DNA from: Colius striatus
Taxonomy: Eukaryota > Chordata > Aves > Coliiformes > Coliidae
Length of the DNA: 64,000 bases
NCBI RefSeq assembly: GCF_028858725.1
Contig: NC_084790.1
Location: 35,257,031-35,321,030, forward strand
Direction of reading: 5' to 3'
The translations under genes were made by a program, and so were the position numbers. The notes beneath the pieces were generated by a model that had not been told where the DNA came from, searched no databases, and saw nothing but the letters and a program-made list of their open reading frames with translations. Below are positions 1 through 12,892 of the stretch, one piece after another. Position 1 is the first letter of the stretch; the number at the start of each line of letters is the position of its first letter.

Positions 1-3000
1 TGCTTGGGATGAGCCTCTGATGGCCAGAGCCATCATGTTCAGCACCCTGCTCCTCCCAACTGCTAAGAGCTCTGCTCCTGTCTACACAGAAAGGTGAAAG
101 AGATAACTGCTTTTATCTGACTTTGAAGTGTTCTTTGCATTATTAGTTACTCCTTCACACAACCATCAAACACTCAAACTCCTTCTCATGAATCTGATAC
201 CATAATCGACGTGTGCTTAGTCTGTCATTAAGTTCCAAACATCAGGAATAACACTATTGTATGGATCTGCAAACAAAAATCATCAAAATCCTGTCTCTTG
301 TGTACTATAATCAAAATTGTGCCACTGTATGGAACTGTATCAACTGTATGAGCCTGCCCAATGTCATAATTTCTAACATGTTTTTCATAACATTTATAAT
401 TTCTGGCATTTTTTTGTGTTTTTAAAGTACATGGCCTCAACTTTGTATCCAAGAGGTGTGCAAAGGTGTCTGTGGATAAGTATTAACAACCATATCTCAT
501 AACTGAAGATATGAAGGCATAGTTTATTCACATTATTTGCCCAAGGTCACAAAGATGATCTGGAAACTGATGGCAAGTGTCCTGGAACACTGGGCTTGTC
601 CCTTAGGCTCTTTTCTGAACCCTCTTTTTATCACTTGCTTTATATTCCACTTTCTTGCAGTGAATTGTTTCATGAAACTGTGTCACAAAACTAATCTAGA
701 TGGGGCAGGATCTGTCACTACTCTAACATCTTGTCTCAGCTTGAGGATTATTTATCACAACTTAACTGTCAGAGCCACAATAGATAAGAGACATCAAATC
801 TATTCTGACCTTTTGAGGCCTTCATGTTTTACAAAGCAGCTAGCATGCAGACAGACTATTACGGCTTTCGTATCTATTATTGTTTTACTTGTCTTGGAAT
901 AGTATCTAAATGTTCTTCACATACTTGGAAAGGCCACTCAGATCATGTCAACCTCTCATCTTCTGTTCACTAGATGTTTTTAACTTTCTCAGGCCACTTT
1001 GTTCCATGACTCATTGCACATGTAAAAGATATTGGTGCAAGGTAGTTTATGAGTAGCTCTCTGTGTGTGCATATGTATGCTGACAGATAGGCCTTAATTC
1101 AGTATTACAAAATCTATCCCCCCAAAAAACGAACAGTTTTCTTGCAGTCTCCTGTTTTGCACTTATTCGCCACTTTCTGGGCATGTGTAACAAATAAGCA
1201 GAATGTAATCTGTATCCTGCTGCAGTTAAGCTGTTTGACTTTGGACCTTTACCCTGAGTGAGCTTATTTGTGTAGGCTGTGTCTGAGCCATAGTTTGCAC
1301 ATAATCTCTAGCTATGGGTGTCTCTGTGCTGCTTTTCTATGGGACCTGGGCTAGACACTGGGAGCTGTTTACCCTTACCAGTGCAGGCATTTGCCTTGTT
1401 TGTCTCTGTCCTCATGTATAAATGACACGTCTTCACAGATGCTTTTGAAAGAATCTCATTCCCTCAGGATGAAAAGTATCTGGTAAATGCTTAAATCCAC
1501 CTAGAGAGAAGGTTGAAGCATAACATGCACTTACTGCAGCTGAGAGTTTCAGAGGATTGTAAGTGGGAGCTGTATGCCTATCTCCTCTGGTCTTGTTTGA
1601 AGACTTCAGCCTACAGAATTCTGAGTAAATCAGTCTGTCATAATACAAATTCCTTCTCAGAATATCTCTTCTTTTCCCAGCTAGGCATTTCTGTCTTCTT
1701 TCCCACTGCAAGAGAGCTGATCTCTTCTGCCATCTTATCTGTTTGATTTGGAACTTAATCCCAGAACTTTTCCCATTGAGATTTCTGAACAGTTATTGCA
1801 AAGACAAGAAATGCTAATTCTTCACAGGTGATACATTAGGCTATGTGTCTTCCTATTGTGTACAGACTCCCAAATAAAAGAGCAAACAAAGTTAAATCTT
1901 GTTTATACAGCTGAGAAGCTTTTTCATAATGCTGCACGCTTCTTAAAAATAGAAACGATCTTGCAATATTCAAAGGGTATGGGACAAAGGCATTTCTAAA
2001 ACTGAGCTCCTCTAGAGCAATATTATTGAAGAAAAAAGAGTAAGTAATGTGTCTTGAGGACACAATGACTCCATACAAGTAAGTTCTGTTCATTTGAACG
2101 CCTTTCTGTGTGACCTTGACCACAGTCTAATCCCCTTCCTGTGCCGTGACTTCCTTTTCTCTCTCCTATTTACCTGCTGAGCCCTTCAAGGAAGAGATAC
2201 ACAACATATAGCACAATAGAGTCATGATTGCTGTGAGGGATTCTCACGGTTTTTGCAATAGTAGTATTTCTTCCTTTCTAGTGGCAGAATTATGTTAAAC
2301 TCTGTTTAGATTATGCTAGAAGCTCCATGGGGTTTTTTCCTCTTCTGCTATTGATGATCCTTGGTACGCCCTGTTGGCTTTTTGCCATGTAGATGATGCT
2401 GTTTTGGTTGTATTGCTTGGGCATTTATAAGTGGGTTTGTGCCATTGTCAGGCAATGCCTGTAGAGAAAATGGAGGTCTGCATCTAGCAGACTGTGAAAA
2501 AATATGTACATTATTGCTTCATTCCTCTAGAGGGAACTCTTACCACGTTTTAAATCTCTCCATGCATTTCTCTGTAAATAGGTCTCTGCAGACTGGTCAA
2601 GATGCAGGAACAACCTCTTTTGCCAGAATGAAACTTTGCAGAATCTCACTCATTGGAAACAGCAGACCTTGTCTTCAGGTGAGAATGAATTCCAGGTTTG
2701 CCAGAGTTCCTTTCTTAACATTGCCTGGCATTTCCATCCCTAAGAAACATGCAGGACATAGTGGTAAATATACCCCAGTGAGATGGAGAATTTAGATCTC
2801 CAGTCTTGCTGCTGTGTGTACTAAATCAGGCCACCAACCTGATGAGTGAAGCTTGAGTTCTTCTGTTTTTGTATTGCCATCAGACGACAGAAAGCTTTGT
2901 CCTGAGGGATTTGTGCAAAAGACTGTCTGAAGGGTTGGGGGAAGGATTGAGGAGAAGTGTGAAGAACAGCAATGGCACTACAGACACTTCTAACCCAACA

Positions 3001-4108
3001 CCATGCATCTGCAGAGCTACTGTGCTAGTTGTAAAGGCTGATGCTCATTTCCCCCGAGGATCCTCCACTAGTTTCCATATGCCTTCCTGTGGTGAGGACT
3101 GCTACTTAACTCAGTACTGTCACTTCCAGGCCCGAGTAGGTTTCATGGTTCATGGGTGGCACACAAGAGAGAAGAGAACCTCTCCATGGGAGGTGCAACT
3201 TCAGCTTTCAGAGGAGTGTGGACAGCAGTCTTCATGGATATCATTGGGGTCTCTGTTTTGGGCTGAGCTGGTCTCATAGTAGATGAGTGTCGCTCTGTCA
3301 CAAGACTTCAGTGGAATGACTGAGTAATAGTGAAGACTCCTTCCCACTCTCCTCTCCAGTTCTGTGCCCTTCCTGTAGACCTCTGTCAGTTTGCCAGCTT
3401 CTCTGATTTACCCTTATATGGAAAAGTAATAAATTGCCACTTCTGTTCATACTACTTTGGTGTAGTGCCAGCCTTCCTACACTCCACAGATGTCTTTATA
3501 GGGAATAAGCTGTGACAGGGTGCAGATGTAAACCCAGTGGTGCAACATTTGACTAACTTACTACTGGGAAAAGGGACAGCCATGAATACACAACAAATTC
3601 AGTCTGAGTTAGCATCTTCATCAGGAACAATATGGAAATTGCAACAAAGAAGATGGACAAAAAGGGATAGCTAAGTCTGTTGCAATTGCATACCTCCTCT
3701 GCCTTATGCAGAATTCTTGGGTCAACTAACTTGGTCCTCTGGTGTGAACTGCTTCCAAAATCATTCAAGAAACAATGAGTATCCCTGCTCATACCTGAAG
3801 TTTTGAGCAATCTTAAGTTCCCTGACTCATCTGGATAGATCAAGTGATCAGAAGAAAAGCAATAATAAAACCACAGCTTTTTGTTCTTTGATTTTCTAGA
3901 TGAGCAAATGTCCATCATAGGTAGGGATTTCTGATGAATCAGCTCTGCTGTGGGAGGGAAAGGCATCAAATAGTCATCATATAAGAGAAATATGACAGAT
4001 CATCCTTATTTGTAGGTAGCTGTGTGTGAAGATTGCCTTGTATTAGTGCTGCCAAGAGGCCTAGGTATGTGGTATAGTCAATTGTAACAACAAAAGTAAT
4101 CACAGAAT
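1..4108. other. Intergenic, nothing recognised
   Basis: AT-rich unique sequence with stop codons in all frames at ordinary density. The longest open stretches (up to about 136 codons at 2869-3279) lack known motifs. No repeat boundary, RNA gene or exon was recognised. Confidence 0.6.
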
Positions 4109-4641
4109 TCCATGCTGGTAAGGCCTCATTTGGAGTCTTGTGTCCAGTTCTGGGCTCCACAGCTCAAGAGGGACAGAGAACTTCTGGAGAGAGTCCAATG
4201 GAGGGCCACCAAGATGATCAGGGGACTGGAACATCTTTCATATGAGGAAAAGCTGAAGGACCTGGGGCTGTTTAGTCTAGAAAGGAGAAGACTGAGGGGG
4301 GATCTTATTAATATTTACAAATACCTAAATGGTGAGTGTCAGGAGGCTGGGACATCCCTTTTTTTTATAGTAGCTAGCAACAGGACAAGGGGTAATGGGA
4401 TGATGCTGGAGCATAAGAAGTTCCACTTAAATATTAGAAAAAACTACTTCACTGTAAGAGTGACAGAGCAGTGGAACAGGCTTCCCAGAGGGGTTGTGGA
4501 ATCTCCTTCCTTGGAGGTCTTCAGGACCTGCCTGGGTATGTTCCTATGCAACCTGATCTACGTTGACCTGCTTCTGCAGGGGGGCTGGATTAGATGATCG
4601 CTAAAGGTCCCTTCCAACCCCTACCATTCTATGATTCTATG
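4109..4641 (+). mobile_element. CR1 LINE copy A, 5'-truncated, 3' end intact
   Basis: An open frame of 161 codons (4112-4597) matches the C-terminal part of CR1 ORF2, downstream of the reverse transcriptase: [45 protein letters not shown] and a last GGWIR. The CR1 3' end follows, and the copy stops with two ATTCTATG units (4626-4641), the usual CR1 terminus. It lacks endonuclease and reverse transcriptase and cannot move by itself. The uninterrupted frame suggests moderate age. Confidence 0.93.
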
Positions 4642-7600
4642 AACTCTTTTACTGGATAAAGTGAGTGATTGAGGAGTGGATATGGGGTCTACTACGTGGC
4701 ATTCATACCACACTTAAAAGCTCAATTATTCTACCTCCTGATTCACAGATTCTGTCTCATTTGTTTCTGTTATATGTCTGACCTGAAGAATTTGTTTGTG
4801 TACCACAGCATGCCTAGTTGTCTCTTAGTGTTAAACCCAGGAAGCATTGTTCTGCTCTCTTCATCACTCTGAGAGTAGTCACAAGAGGTATATGCCAGTG
4901 GAGCACGCTCTTCTCAAGAAGCAAGAGTGAATTAACAGAGCAGAGGTGTATTAGAAACTTGCTGGTCCAGGGAAAAAGCTGTTTGATTACCTCCCTTGAA
5001 CTGACTTTGTTCATACTGCCTTTACAAACAAGGATAGGACATGAACCCAAAATCAGTTCCTAACCGGTGTAGACTCAGTACTTTTCCATGTGGAATTGTT
5101 TGATCCACACTATATATCATGACTCCTCCGGACATAACAAGTGATCACTTTATTGTTTGAACTGTATTTGTTCTGGGGCAGTAATTTCTTTTCTCTAGCA
5201 AGAAGATTCTTTTCAGAGACAACTAGGACAATGACATGCTGCTAGGTGTGTACATTGAATGGTGTATGTCTTGAGGGGATTGAAAGAGAGATTTGAGCAT
5301 GCAAGTTCTGTCAACACAGTGCTGAAGGACTCTCATGTATGTGCAACATGGAACAACTCAGCCCTGACAATCAGCCAGCTCAGACCAAACAGTGCTCACA
5401 ACATCTACTTTTTCAGAGGGAAGCCCAAGAACTACACTCGTGTGTGTGTGACATGGTCAACAAGAGGCCTTGAGCCCAGGAGAAAAATGGGGTCTGAGCC
5501 AGTTGAGCAGTTGAATGCATACTGCCAAAGAGGCAGTAGTGTGTACTTGCTTTTCTATCTCAGAGGACAGCTGGCTTAGCTTTTTGCAGTTGCAGTTTCT
5601 CCGGAAAGCCTTGCAGAATCAAGTGGCATTATAAAGGACATATTTTGCCGCAGTGTAGACAGCAGTCATTCTTGCCACTTCTGGTTCAATGGAAGGATCC
5701 CAGTTGTGCATGTGCTCATGCTATGTACTCTCCTCAATTTCACAGCCCATCTCTCTTCATAGTCATTAATAAGGGCTCCTGGTCATAAGCATGTTTGGCT
5801 GTGCACTTTGCCTATTTGAGAGAGAAACAAAGGGTGGAAAGTCACATCACTCTGGGCAACCTCATAGTATAACTCACAGTGAGAGAAATTCACATTCTTA
5901 TAACTTCTGTTTCTCTGACACAATCACACACCCATCACCAAAGCATCTTCTTTCTCTACCATGAGACAAAGTAACAAAAAAGAACCAGAATAATCTATGG
6001 AAACAAAAGGAAATAGAAAAATGCTGACTTGTGAAAACTAAGTCATCATGTGGTCTGCAATTGGGCTACTGGGCTACTATTATCCTTCATTTTTTCCCAT
6101 ATCTTCACAGAGCACAGCACCTCTGCCTTCTGCAACTAGAGGAGAAGAAGATATCTTTCCCATGATAGCATACGTCACTTGGCACTAGGGATGTCTATAT
6201 ATACAGCTTTTGGAACATAATGATTCCAGACTTCCAGAAATAAGTTATCTTTGCCTCAGAAGCAACATTCCCTTAGCATGGAACAAATGAGAAATGTTTT
6301 CTCATGAGCTGAGAAATCACTCAACCAAAACCCACTGAGTGTAAAGACATTCGTAATCTGTTAATTAACCTCTCTCTGTCACCTCACTATCCTGGGGTGT
6401 GGGAATCTTTTAACACTTATTTTCCCAGTGAGACACCTGGGCTGTGTCTATGCTATGAAACAGAGTGTGTCTCACAGCGGATCTAGGAACACTGAGCCAC
6501 AGTATGGGACAAAAATAGAGAAAACCAGCAAAGACCCATTGCAAAACCTCAGCATAAAGTCTAACTCATTCAACATGTTAACAAATGAACATTCGAGGAC
6601 TGCGTATCTTGGGCTTCAGAATAAACACTTTAGCAATAGTGTTCTTTTACACACTGTACACCTGCATGCAGCTGGTATACAGCTGGATATAAAAACTTTA
6701 CTTCTCTGCTAGACTTCTCAGGCCTCCACTTTGTAAACTGAAATCCTCATTGTTACTACTGGGTATTTTTAATCTCCATTATGGCACAAAGTATTAAACT
6801 ACTTGGAATAGAAAATCAAAGATATTAGTTGTCCATCTACATCTGGGAAGTGTCACATTTTCAGGTTACCCACAGACAAAGAAAAAAAAAAAGGGGCTAT
6901 CTCCAGCCCTTTTCTAAGTCCAGTGAGCAGATAGAACCTTGTACATCTACAGTTGTTTTTAACGAGCCCTTTAAGGTAACCCTAAAAATGAAGACATTTA
7001 AATAAACCTCGTGTAAGTGTAGGAGAACTGCTCTGCTTTGAAAGTGAATAACCAGTAAACAGGACTATAGGCTAGAATATCAGAGAATCGCTGGACCAAG
7101 TTACAGGTTTTGTGGCTTGCAATCCTCTGACAGCAGTTAATAGCAAATACTTGCAGAACAGAGCAAAAGTAGCCAAGTTGCTCCAAGATACTTTCCCAGC
7201 CTCCAGTCATTTGAGATCCAGAGACTTCCAGTACTACATGCAGAACTGCTGTGACGGCCTTAGATAGGCCTTTCTTCCATGTACATGTCTGATCAGTTCT
7301 GAACCACATGATCTTTTGGCCCATAAAATACTTGTGTAATGGTGTCTCACCTTTAAACTACCTGTTCTGTGAATAAATCCTTTCTTTTACCTTGAGATTA
7401 AGGATGTGTCATAAATACAGTGCTGTCACCATCTAGATTGGAGGTGTGAGGAGCCAAAGTTCCTACAAATCTCATCATACCAGGGATATCCCAGGCTATG
7501 TCTTGGGTGAACTTGCTAGGTTTGTTGGCTACAGAACATGGATTTTGTGTGTTGTTAGACATCAAATAGGGTCAAAACAATAAATTCTCCTCTCTTGAGA

Positions 7601-8452
7601 ATGTTCTGAAAGATTTTCCAGACAAGAAGAGCACCTCACATAGAAGCAGCATGACTGAAAGTGCCAGTCTGTGCAAAGACACACATAGAGCAATTGCAGA
7701 TTCCTTCCCCTAGTTCATAGGGCTGCTGTGATGGCCTGGGCAAAACAGGATCCATTTTGACCAGAAGGATGACTGTGACCTGCTAGTCCTGAGGTACAAG
7801 GTCAAACTGCAAAGTTATTTGCCTACAACAGTGGGGCAAGCAGCGGAAAGAAAGGGGAAGAAGACCCACTGTCTAATAGAGAGAAAGCCAAAGCACCTTC
7901 CCCAGAGTGATGCTTAAGCTTCATGCAGAAATTACCTGAGGACACTACAGAAATGCTCTGCCTTTGCTCCTCTGCACAGCAGGGTTCCCCTTTCAGACTC
8001 AATGACTGTGATGGTGAATGGCTTCTTGAAATGATGGAATGACCCTGGATCAGAAATGTGAAAGAAAGGCTGGTCAAATATGGATGTTGCTCTGTTCCCT
8101 TTGCTTTCTTAGGGCTTGACTTGCTCTTGAAAGAGATCTTGAATTGGTTTTTGCCATTTTTAACACACTGCAACCTGAAGTGACTGGAAAATTGTTTTCT
8201 ACTCATAACTGTGTTCAAAGTATCTAGCAGAAAAGACACTGATGAAAGCATTTTTATGAGCTCTGGGAGACTTGCTTTCGATTGTCCAACCATCTATGAT
8301 CTCTGTAGGTGAGTCATTCAATCTACCTCACTATCTCTTCTGCATTTCTTAAATAGACTCTAATGAGAATAAAACTCATTAATGATTGTTGGATAGGCAA
8401 ACTGTAGGAAGGTGTGAGCCCACAAATACCTAGATAACAAAGTAGGGGGAAG
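4642..8452. other. Intergenic, nothing recognised
   Basis: Unique-looking AT-rich sequence between CR1 copy A and the CAAA repeat. A 156-codon frame on the minus strand (8293-7823) is Ser/Lys/Phe-rich without a recognisable domain. An AATAAA followed by a T/C-rich run at 7372-7390 is the only RNA-processing-like signal noted. Confidence 0.55.
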
Positions 8453-8514
8453 AAAAAAAAAAAAAAGGGAAGTAATATGCCTGTTCAAACCTATGCTCAT
8501 CAACTTTATCCTGG

Positions 8515-8595
8515 AAAACAAACAAACAAACAAACAAACCACAAAAACCCACCAAAAAAGCCCAAACAAACAAAACAAAAACAAACAAACAAACA
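8515..8595 (+). repeat. CAAA microsatellite
   Basis: A run of CAAA units is interrupted in the middle by a CCACAAAAACCCACC-type segment and then resumes. A 14-A run lies 50 bp upstream (8453-8466). The composition produces long but meaningless Phe/Val/Cys-rich frames on the minus strand. Confidence 0.95.
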
Positions 8596-8796
8596 GTCTT
8601 TAAGCTCTGTCTACAATTATTCTTCAGATTGCCTGTGCCCATAGCCAAAACAACCCTTTTGGACACGATATTTCCAAAGTCAATTGCTCAAAACAGCCTG
8701 GCATCTTCCCTCAGCACCAGAAAGCTTGTGTTCACCCCTGCACAAGCAGCAGTCACAGGCAAATAGTCATCCTGCCACTTCAGCAGAAATTTGCCC

Positions 8797-8830
8797 AAAT
8801 AATACTGCTCCTGAAGCAGCAGTATTATTT
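8797..8830. repeat. Perfect inverted repeat, 13-bp arms
   Basis: AAATAATACTGCT (8797-8809) and AGCAGTATTATTT (8818-8830) are exact reverse complements around an 8-base loop. No transposon ends or coding context are recognisable around it. Confidence 0.85.
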
Positions 8831-8970
8831 CCCTCCTTATGGCAGTCTCATGGTGGCCTGCTTTATGGTGGCTGTCAGGAAGCAGCTATCCAAGTGAAAA
8901 GTTGAGCAAGAAAAGGAGCTTTAAGCAGTCAGTATGAAAACATGTATATAATCCATCTATAAATATGTAC

Positions 8971-8987
8971 ATATATATATATATATA
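8971..8987. repeat. AT dinucleotide microsatellite
   Basis: Eight and a half AT units in a row, inside a wider AT-rich stretch (8945-8990). Confidence 0.95.
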
Positions 8988-11900
8988 CACAGTGTTTTTA
9001 GAGAGTGGTGGGACTGAAGCCTGCTGATCTTAGAGAACTCAAGCCTTACTCTCCCCTGAAAGCAAGGAAAGTTTTATTTCCACAGTGGAAGTCACTGGTG
9101 TGGGCTCCTTCACAAACATTTCTACACCTTTCTCTGCTTGTCTCTGATTTTCCCACATGTGCCTCATCCTGGGAAAGCTTCTGCAGAAAACAAATAGCCA
9201 GCCTGAAGATATAAGAGGGTCAGATTATGATCAGAGAGGAGAGGGAGTTCAGGAAAGCACTGGAAAGAGCCATGTCCCTGAGCGTTCATCTGTAAGGTAG
9301 AAGCAGGGGAGACAAAATATACTTAGGAAGGCACATAGTGTGACAGGGAAACAGTGAGTAATTTCTCACTGCCTGCTCATGCCATTTGCACACCATTTCT
9401 TCCTAGTCTGTATTGTTTTCAGATTGCTTCCTCTTCCAAAGCCAGTGGCTCCCCTTTTGCCTGCTGGTGCTGCCTCCTCCATGCCTACCCACGCCAGAAG
9501 GCAAAGGGCATATCTGCAGAGGTTGTGGTTTTCATAGACCTTGTGAGGTTTAGCTCATCACTACTACTGTTAAAAAGAGCAACAGGCACTTTAGTTCTCA
9601 GACAGCTTAAGGCTCTTAGACAGCTCTAGGCCCTTTCATCAATACCACCACCCGTCTTCTAACTGAGCCCTCTCGTCCTCTTGACAACTTATCTCCTCAC
9701 CATGGGGCCTCTGAGGGAGACAAACAAGTCTCCCAGGAACTGATAATGTGTACGAGCCATTTTCAACATGTGGTCAGAGGGAAACGTGAAGTCTGCCCAC
9801 AGCTCTGTGAAAACACCCCAGGTTCAGGGCCTCTTTTCTGCCTATGAAAAGCATTAAAAGGAGGTGTGTTTTCAGAGAGCAATAGTCAAGGGTTGGTCTG
9901 TCCAGGAGATGCAATGATTCATAAACTTGTCCAGCTCATTCTACCCTTTACCAAGGGAGCAGAGCAGGTCTCTCAGAGTAGCTGAAGCAGCCCACAAGCT
10001 GCTCTGTACAACACAAAGAGCTTGTGCATGGCTGATAGAAGTATTATTTGCCATGGGCTGGGAGCAAAATTTTAAATGTGTGTGCATGTATGCACATAGT
10101 GTATAGTACATTGTAGTACATTGAGCAGAGGTGTGATGGATAAGCCTAGCAAAGGAGACTGGTAGTCCATTTTTCTTTTATCAGCAGGACCTCAAACATC
10201 CACAGGGAGAGTACAGTGCCGGACCACTGGCCCTCCTGCAAGGCTGCCATTGTTCATATATTCCTGGAAGCATATTTCATAGTGCTGTAAAAGGTTTTAC
10301 TCTGAGATATTTTTCAGTCAAAGCAGAAAAATTTCTGAGCCTAGAAACTCTGCCTCTCAGTTGTAATTTGTGAACACAAAAAAGAGGAAAGGATGAGATT
10401 CCTGAGTTTACTGTTACATCACCTAAGCCTTTAAGGAAAATGAGTTGTTCTCATGCTGCCTGGAGAATAAGAGGAAGATCTGAGGTCAGTAACAACCAAA
10501 GACAACATATCTGGTAAGGGACATCATAAAAAACTGAGGAGCTCAGGCCTAGCTGTGCTGTGACTAAGAAGGACACAGCTTGCTAACTGCTGCAACTTCA
10601 TAGGACTGGAGGTTGAGTACGCATGGTATCCCAGCACTGCACAGCAGTGACTAGCTTATCTTCAGCATTCAGTCTTCAGAGTACTGAGTTACTAGGAAAG
10701 GGGTTTTTTTTCCCCTCTCACTCTTTTCCTCATTGGTTTTAAACTTAAACAAATGTGAAAGGTGCTGATAAATGCTGCAAGTGAATGATATAGCATTCAC
10801 TCACTCATACTCTCTGCAGTTTGTGAATTTATTTGTCTCAGCATTGTGAAATACAAAAGTTTTTCTTACATTACCTTGCTTTTTCACATCTGGGCTGAAG
10901 CTCAGATATTGATTACTGTCTTCTCCTCCTCTGCATCAATGCTTGTTGCTTACAGTTGCTCAGGATCTTTCTCTCTGGAAAAGTTATTTTCAGCCTCGTA
11001 CTCTGGTAAGAGGAATACAGCCATGTTTCTTGTCAGGTGGCTTGTACTAAAGACCTGTGTATCTGCCTACTCTTCTTTATAACATTTGACATGTCTGTGC
11101 ATACTGACAGCAATATTGACAGCTCTCCTCTCACAGGAGGGGATGGCACAGAATCAAAGTTACCAAATGAATGAAAGTGCTTTGATACAGGCAACAGTAA
11201 TATTGCTGAGAGAAGCTGCCTTGGTCAATTCTGCAAACTGTTCACCTGTGTCAATCTTTAACAAAAAAGATGTACTCTACTCTTGGTCCTGGATCCAGAA
11301 TATTCTTGTTTAAGCTTTGTATACACTATCTGTTTTCTGGCATTGTTCCTGTCCTAGTGCAGATGGCTTTCCCTAGAGAGCTGTGTGATGCTTCTCCCAA
11401 AGTATCAACACTTGAAATCCCCATCTTCACAGCTGCAACAGTGATTTAAGTGTTTCCACAGGTCAAGATGTTTCCATTGCTCATGACATACATTTATCAA
11501 GAGATAGAAGTATGCAGTTTTAGTGTCTCTGCAGTAATGTGATGGCTTTTCAATACTTGGCTGTATTGATTCTTTCAAAGATGTAACAATGTAGAGTAAA
11601 AAATACTTGTATCATAGGAAAAAAAGTTTGGGAAACTGGTTACTGCAGTTTTATTAGGCTCAAATGTACTACTTACCAAGTTTGACCTGTACGGAGCAGA
11701 CAAATAATCCTCTTCTCGTAGAATTAAACTGATTTTAGTATAGTTATAGGGATTCATCAAATCCCTGTTCCAAACCTTCAACCATGTCTTCCACAAACAG
11801 GTGAAATATCAGTTTACATAATGTAAGTCTAATCTGGCACAGTGGTAGCAGAGACCTGAACTTAGTGCAGTGTTTAGTCTATGGATAGTCCACCCTTCAG

Positions 11901-12892
11901 TCCACTATAGAGTGTGCTTCTTAAGTTAATGACAAAAGTCTTTCTCTTCAAGGATTTAATATCCTGTCCTATCTGTAACAACATTAAATATGAGACTCAA
12001 CTCTAAAAAAATATACCTTTGAGGTTTTTTTGATACTGATACTAGGCAGGCATGTAAAGTTCAGTCCTCCCAGCTACATACGTACAAGATCTTGTAGGGA
12101 GGAATGTGTTCCTGCTCAACAATGCTGCAGGTACATCAGCAATGAATACTGTAGAAAATGGGACATGGAAAGGATCTTGTCTCCAGAATCTTCAAAAGGC
12201 AAGTTGCAGAGAAGTGTCATCAACAGACAATAGTTTCACAGGTAGGTCCTCTTAATCTAATATGGTGATCAACTCATGGATTGCTTGGAAACACTCATCT
12301 TGTTATCTCAGTATGATGCCTTTCTCTTCCCATCCATAGCAGCTTTTACACAAAAAGATGAGGTTAAACGGAATTTCACAGGTATAGAAAAAAAGAATAG
12401 TTACAGATCCTTAGAGAAGTAGCTGATGTAGGCCAGGCTTGGGATGCTAGCTGGCTGGATAGAAGATAGTCTTGGAAAGGGTAACACACAGGCTTCTATG
12501 AGGCCAAGGGACAGGGAGCACATGGGTATTGATAGGAGGAAGGATGCAAAATTCTGCAAACTTGGTCAAAAGAGAAATGAAAGAAACAGAAAACAGTATT
12601 CAGCAGCAAGCTAGCATAATTCTGGGGAGAAAGTCATAGAGGCTTAGTCATACATACGCAAAGGTGTCCAAGCACCCGGTCCAAGCTTAGTAAGGAATAC
12701 AAGCTCTCATCTCTGGTTACTTCAAAGTTACTTTTCAGATTTCTTTGCCAGCTTGATTATACTCTGTCTGTAAGTGAATGCTCCCATGTAAACACAGTTA
12801 ATCATTACCCTTAAGGTGCCCAAGGAAGTCTTGAAGGCAATGGGACTACTTCCTTGACAGCTAACAAGGTACCATCATGGAGATGTTGATGA
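8988..12892. other. Intergenic, nothing recognised
   Basis: AT-rich unique sequence with ordinary short open frames only (91 codons or fewer) and no family signature. It ends at the 3' terminus of CR1 copy B. Confidence 0.55.

Noticed and set aside
7100..7440. LTR-like look: AATAAA followed by a T/C-rich segment, similar to a retroviral R-U5 junction
   Set aside because: No TG...CA ends, no target-site duplication, no primer-binding site and no second copy were found.
7823..8293. A 156-codon minus-strand frame
   Set aside because: Ser/Lys/Leu-rich composition without recognisable motifs or conserved blocks, and no promoter or splice context.
8360..8666. Phe/Val/Leu-rich frames resembling a membrane protein
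   Set aside because: They are produced by reading the CAAA microsatellite and poly-A run on the opposite strand.
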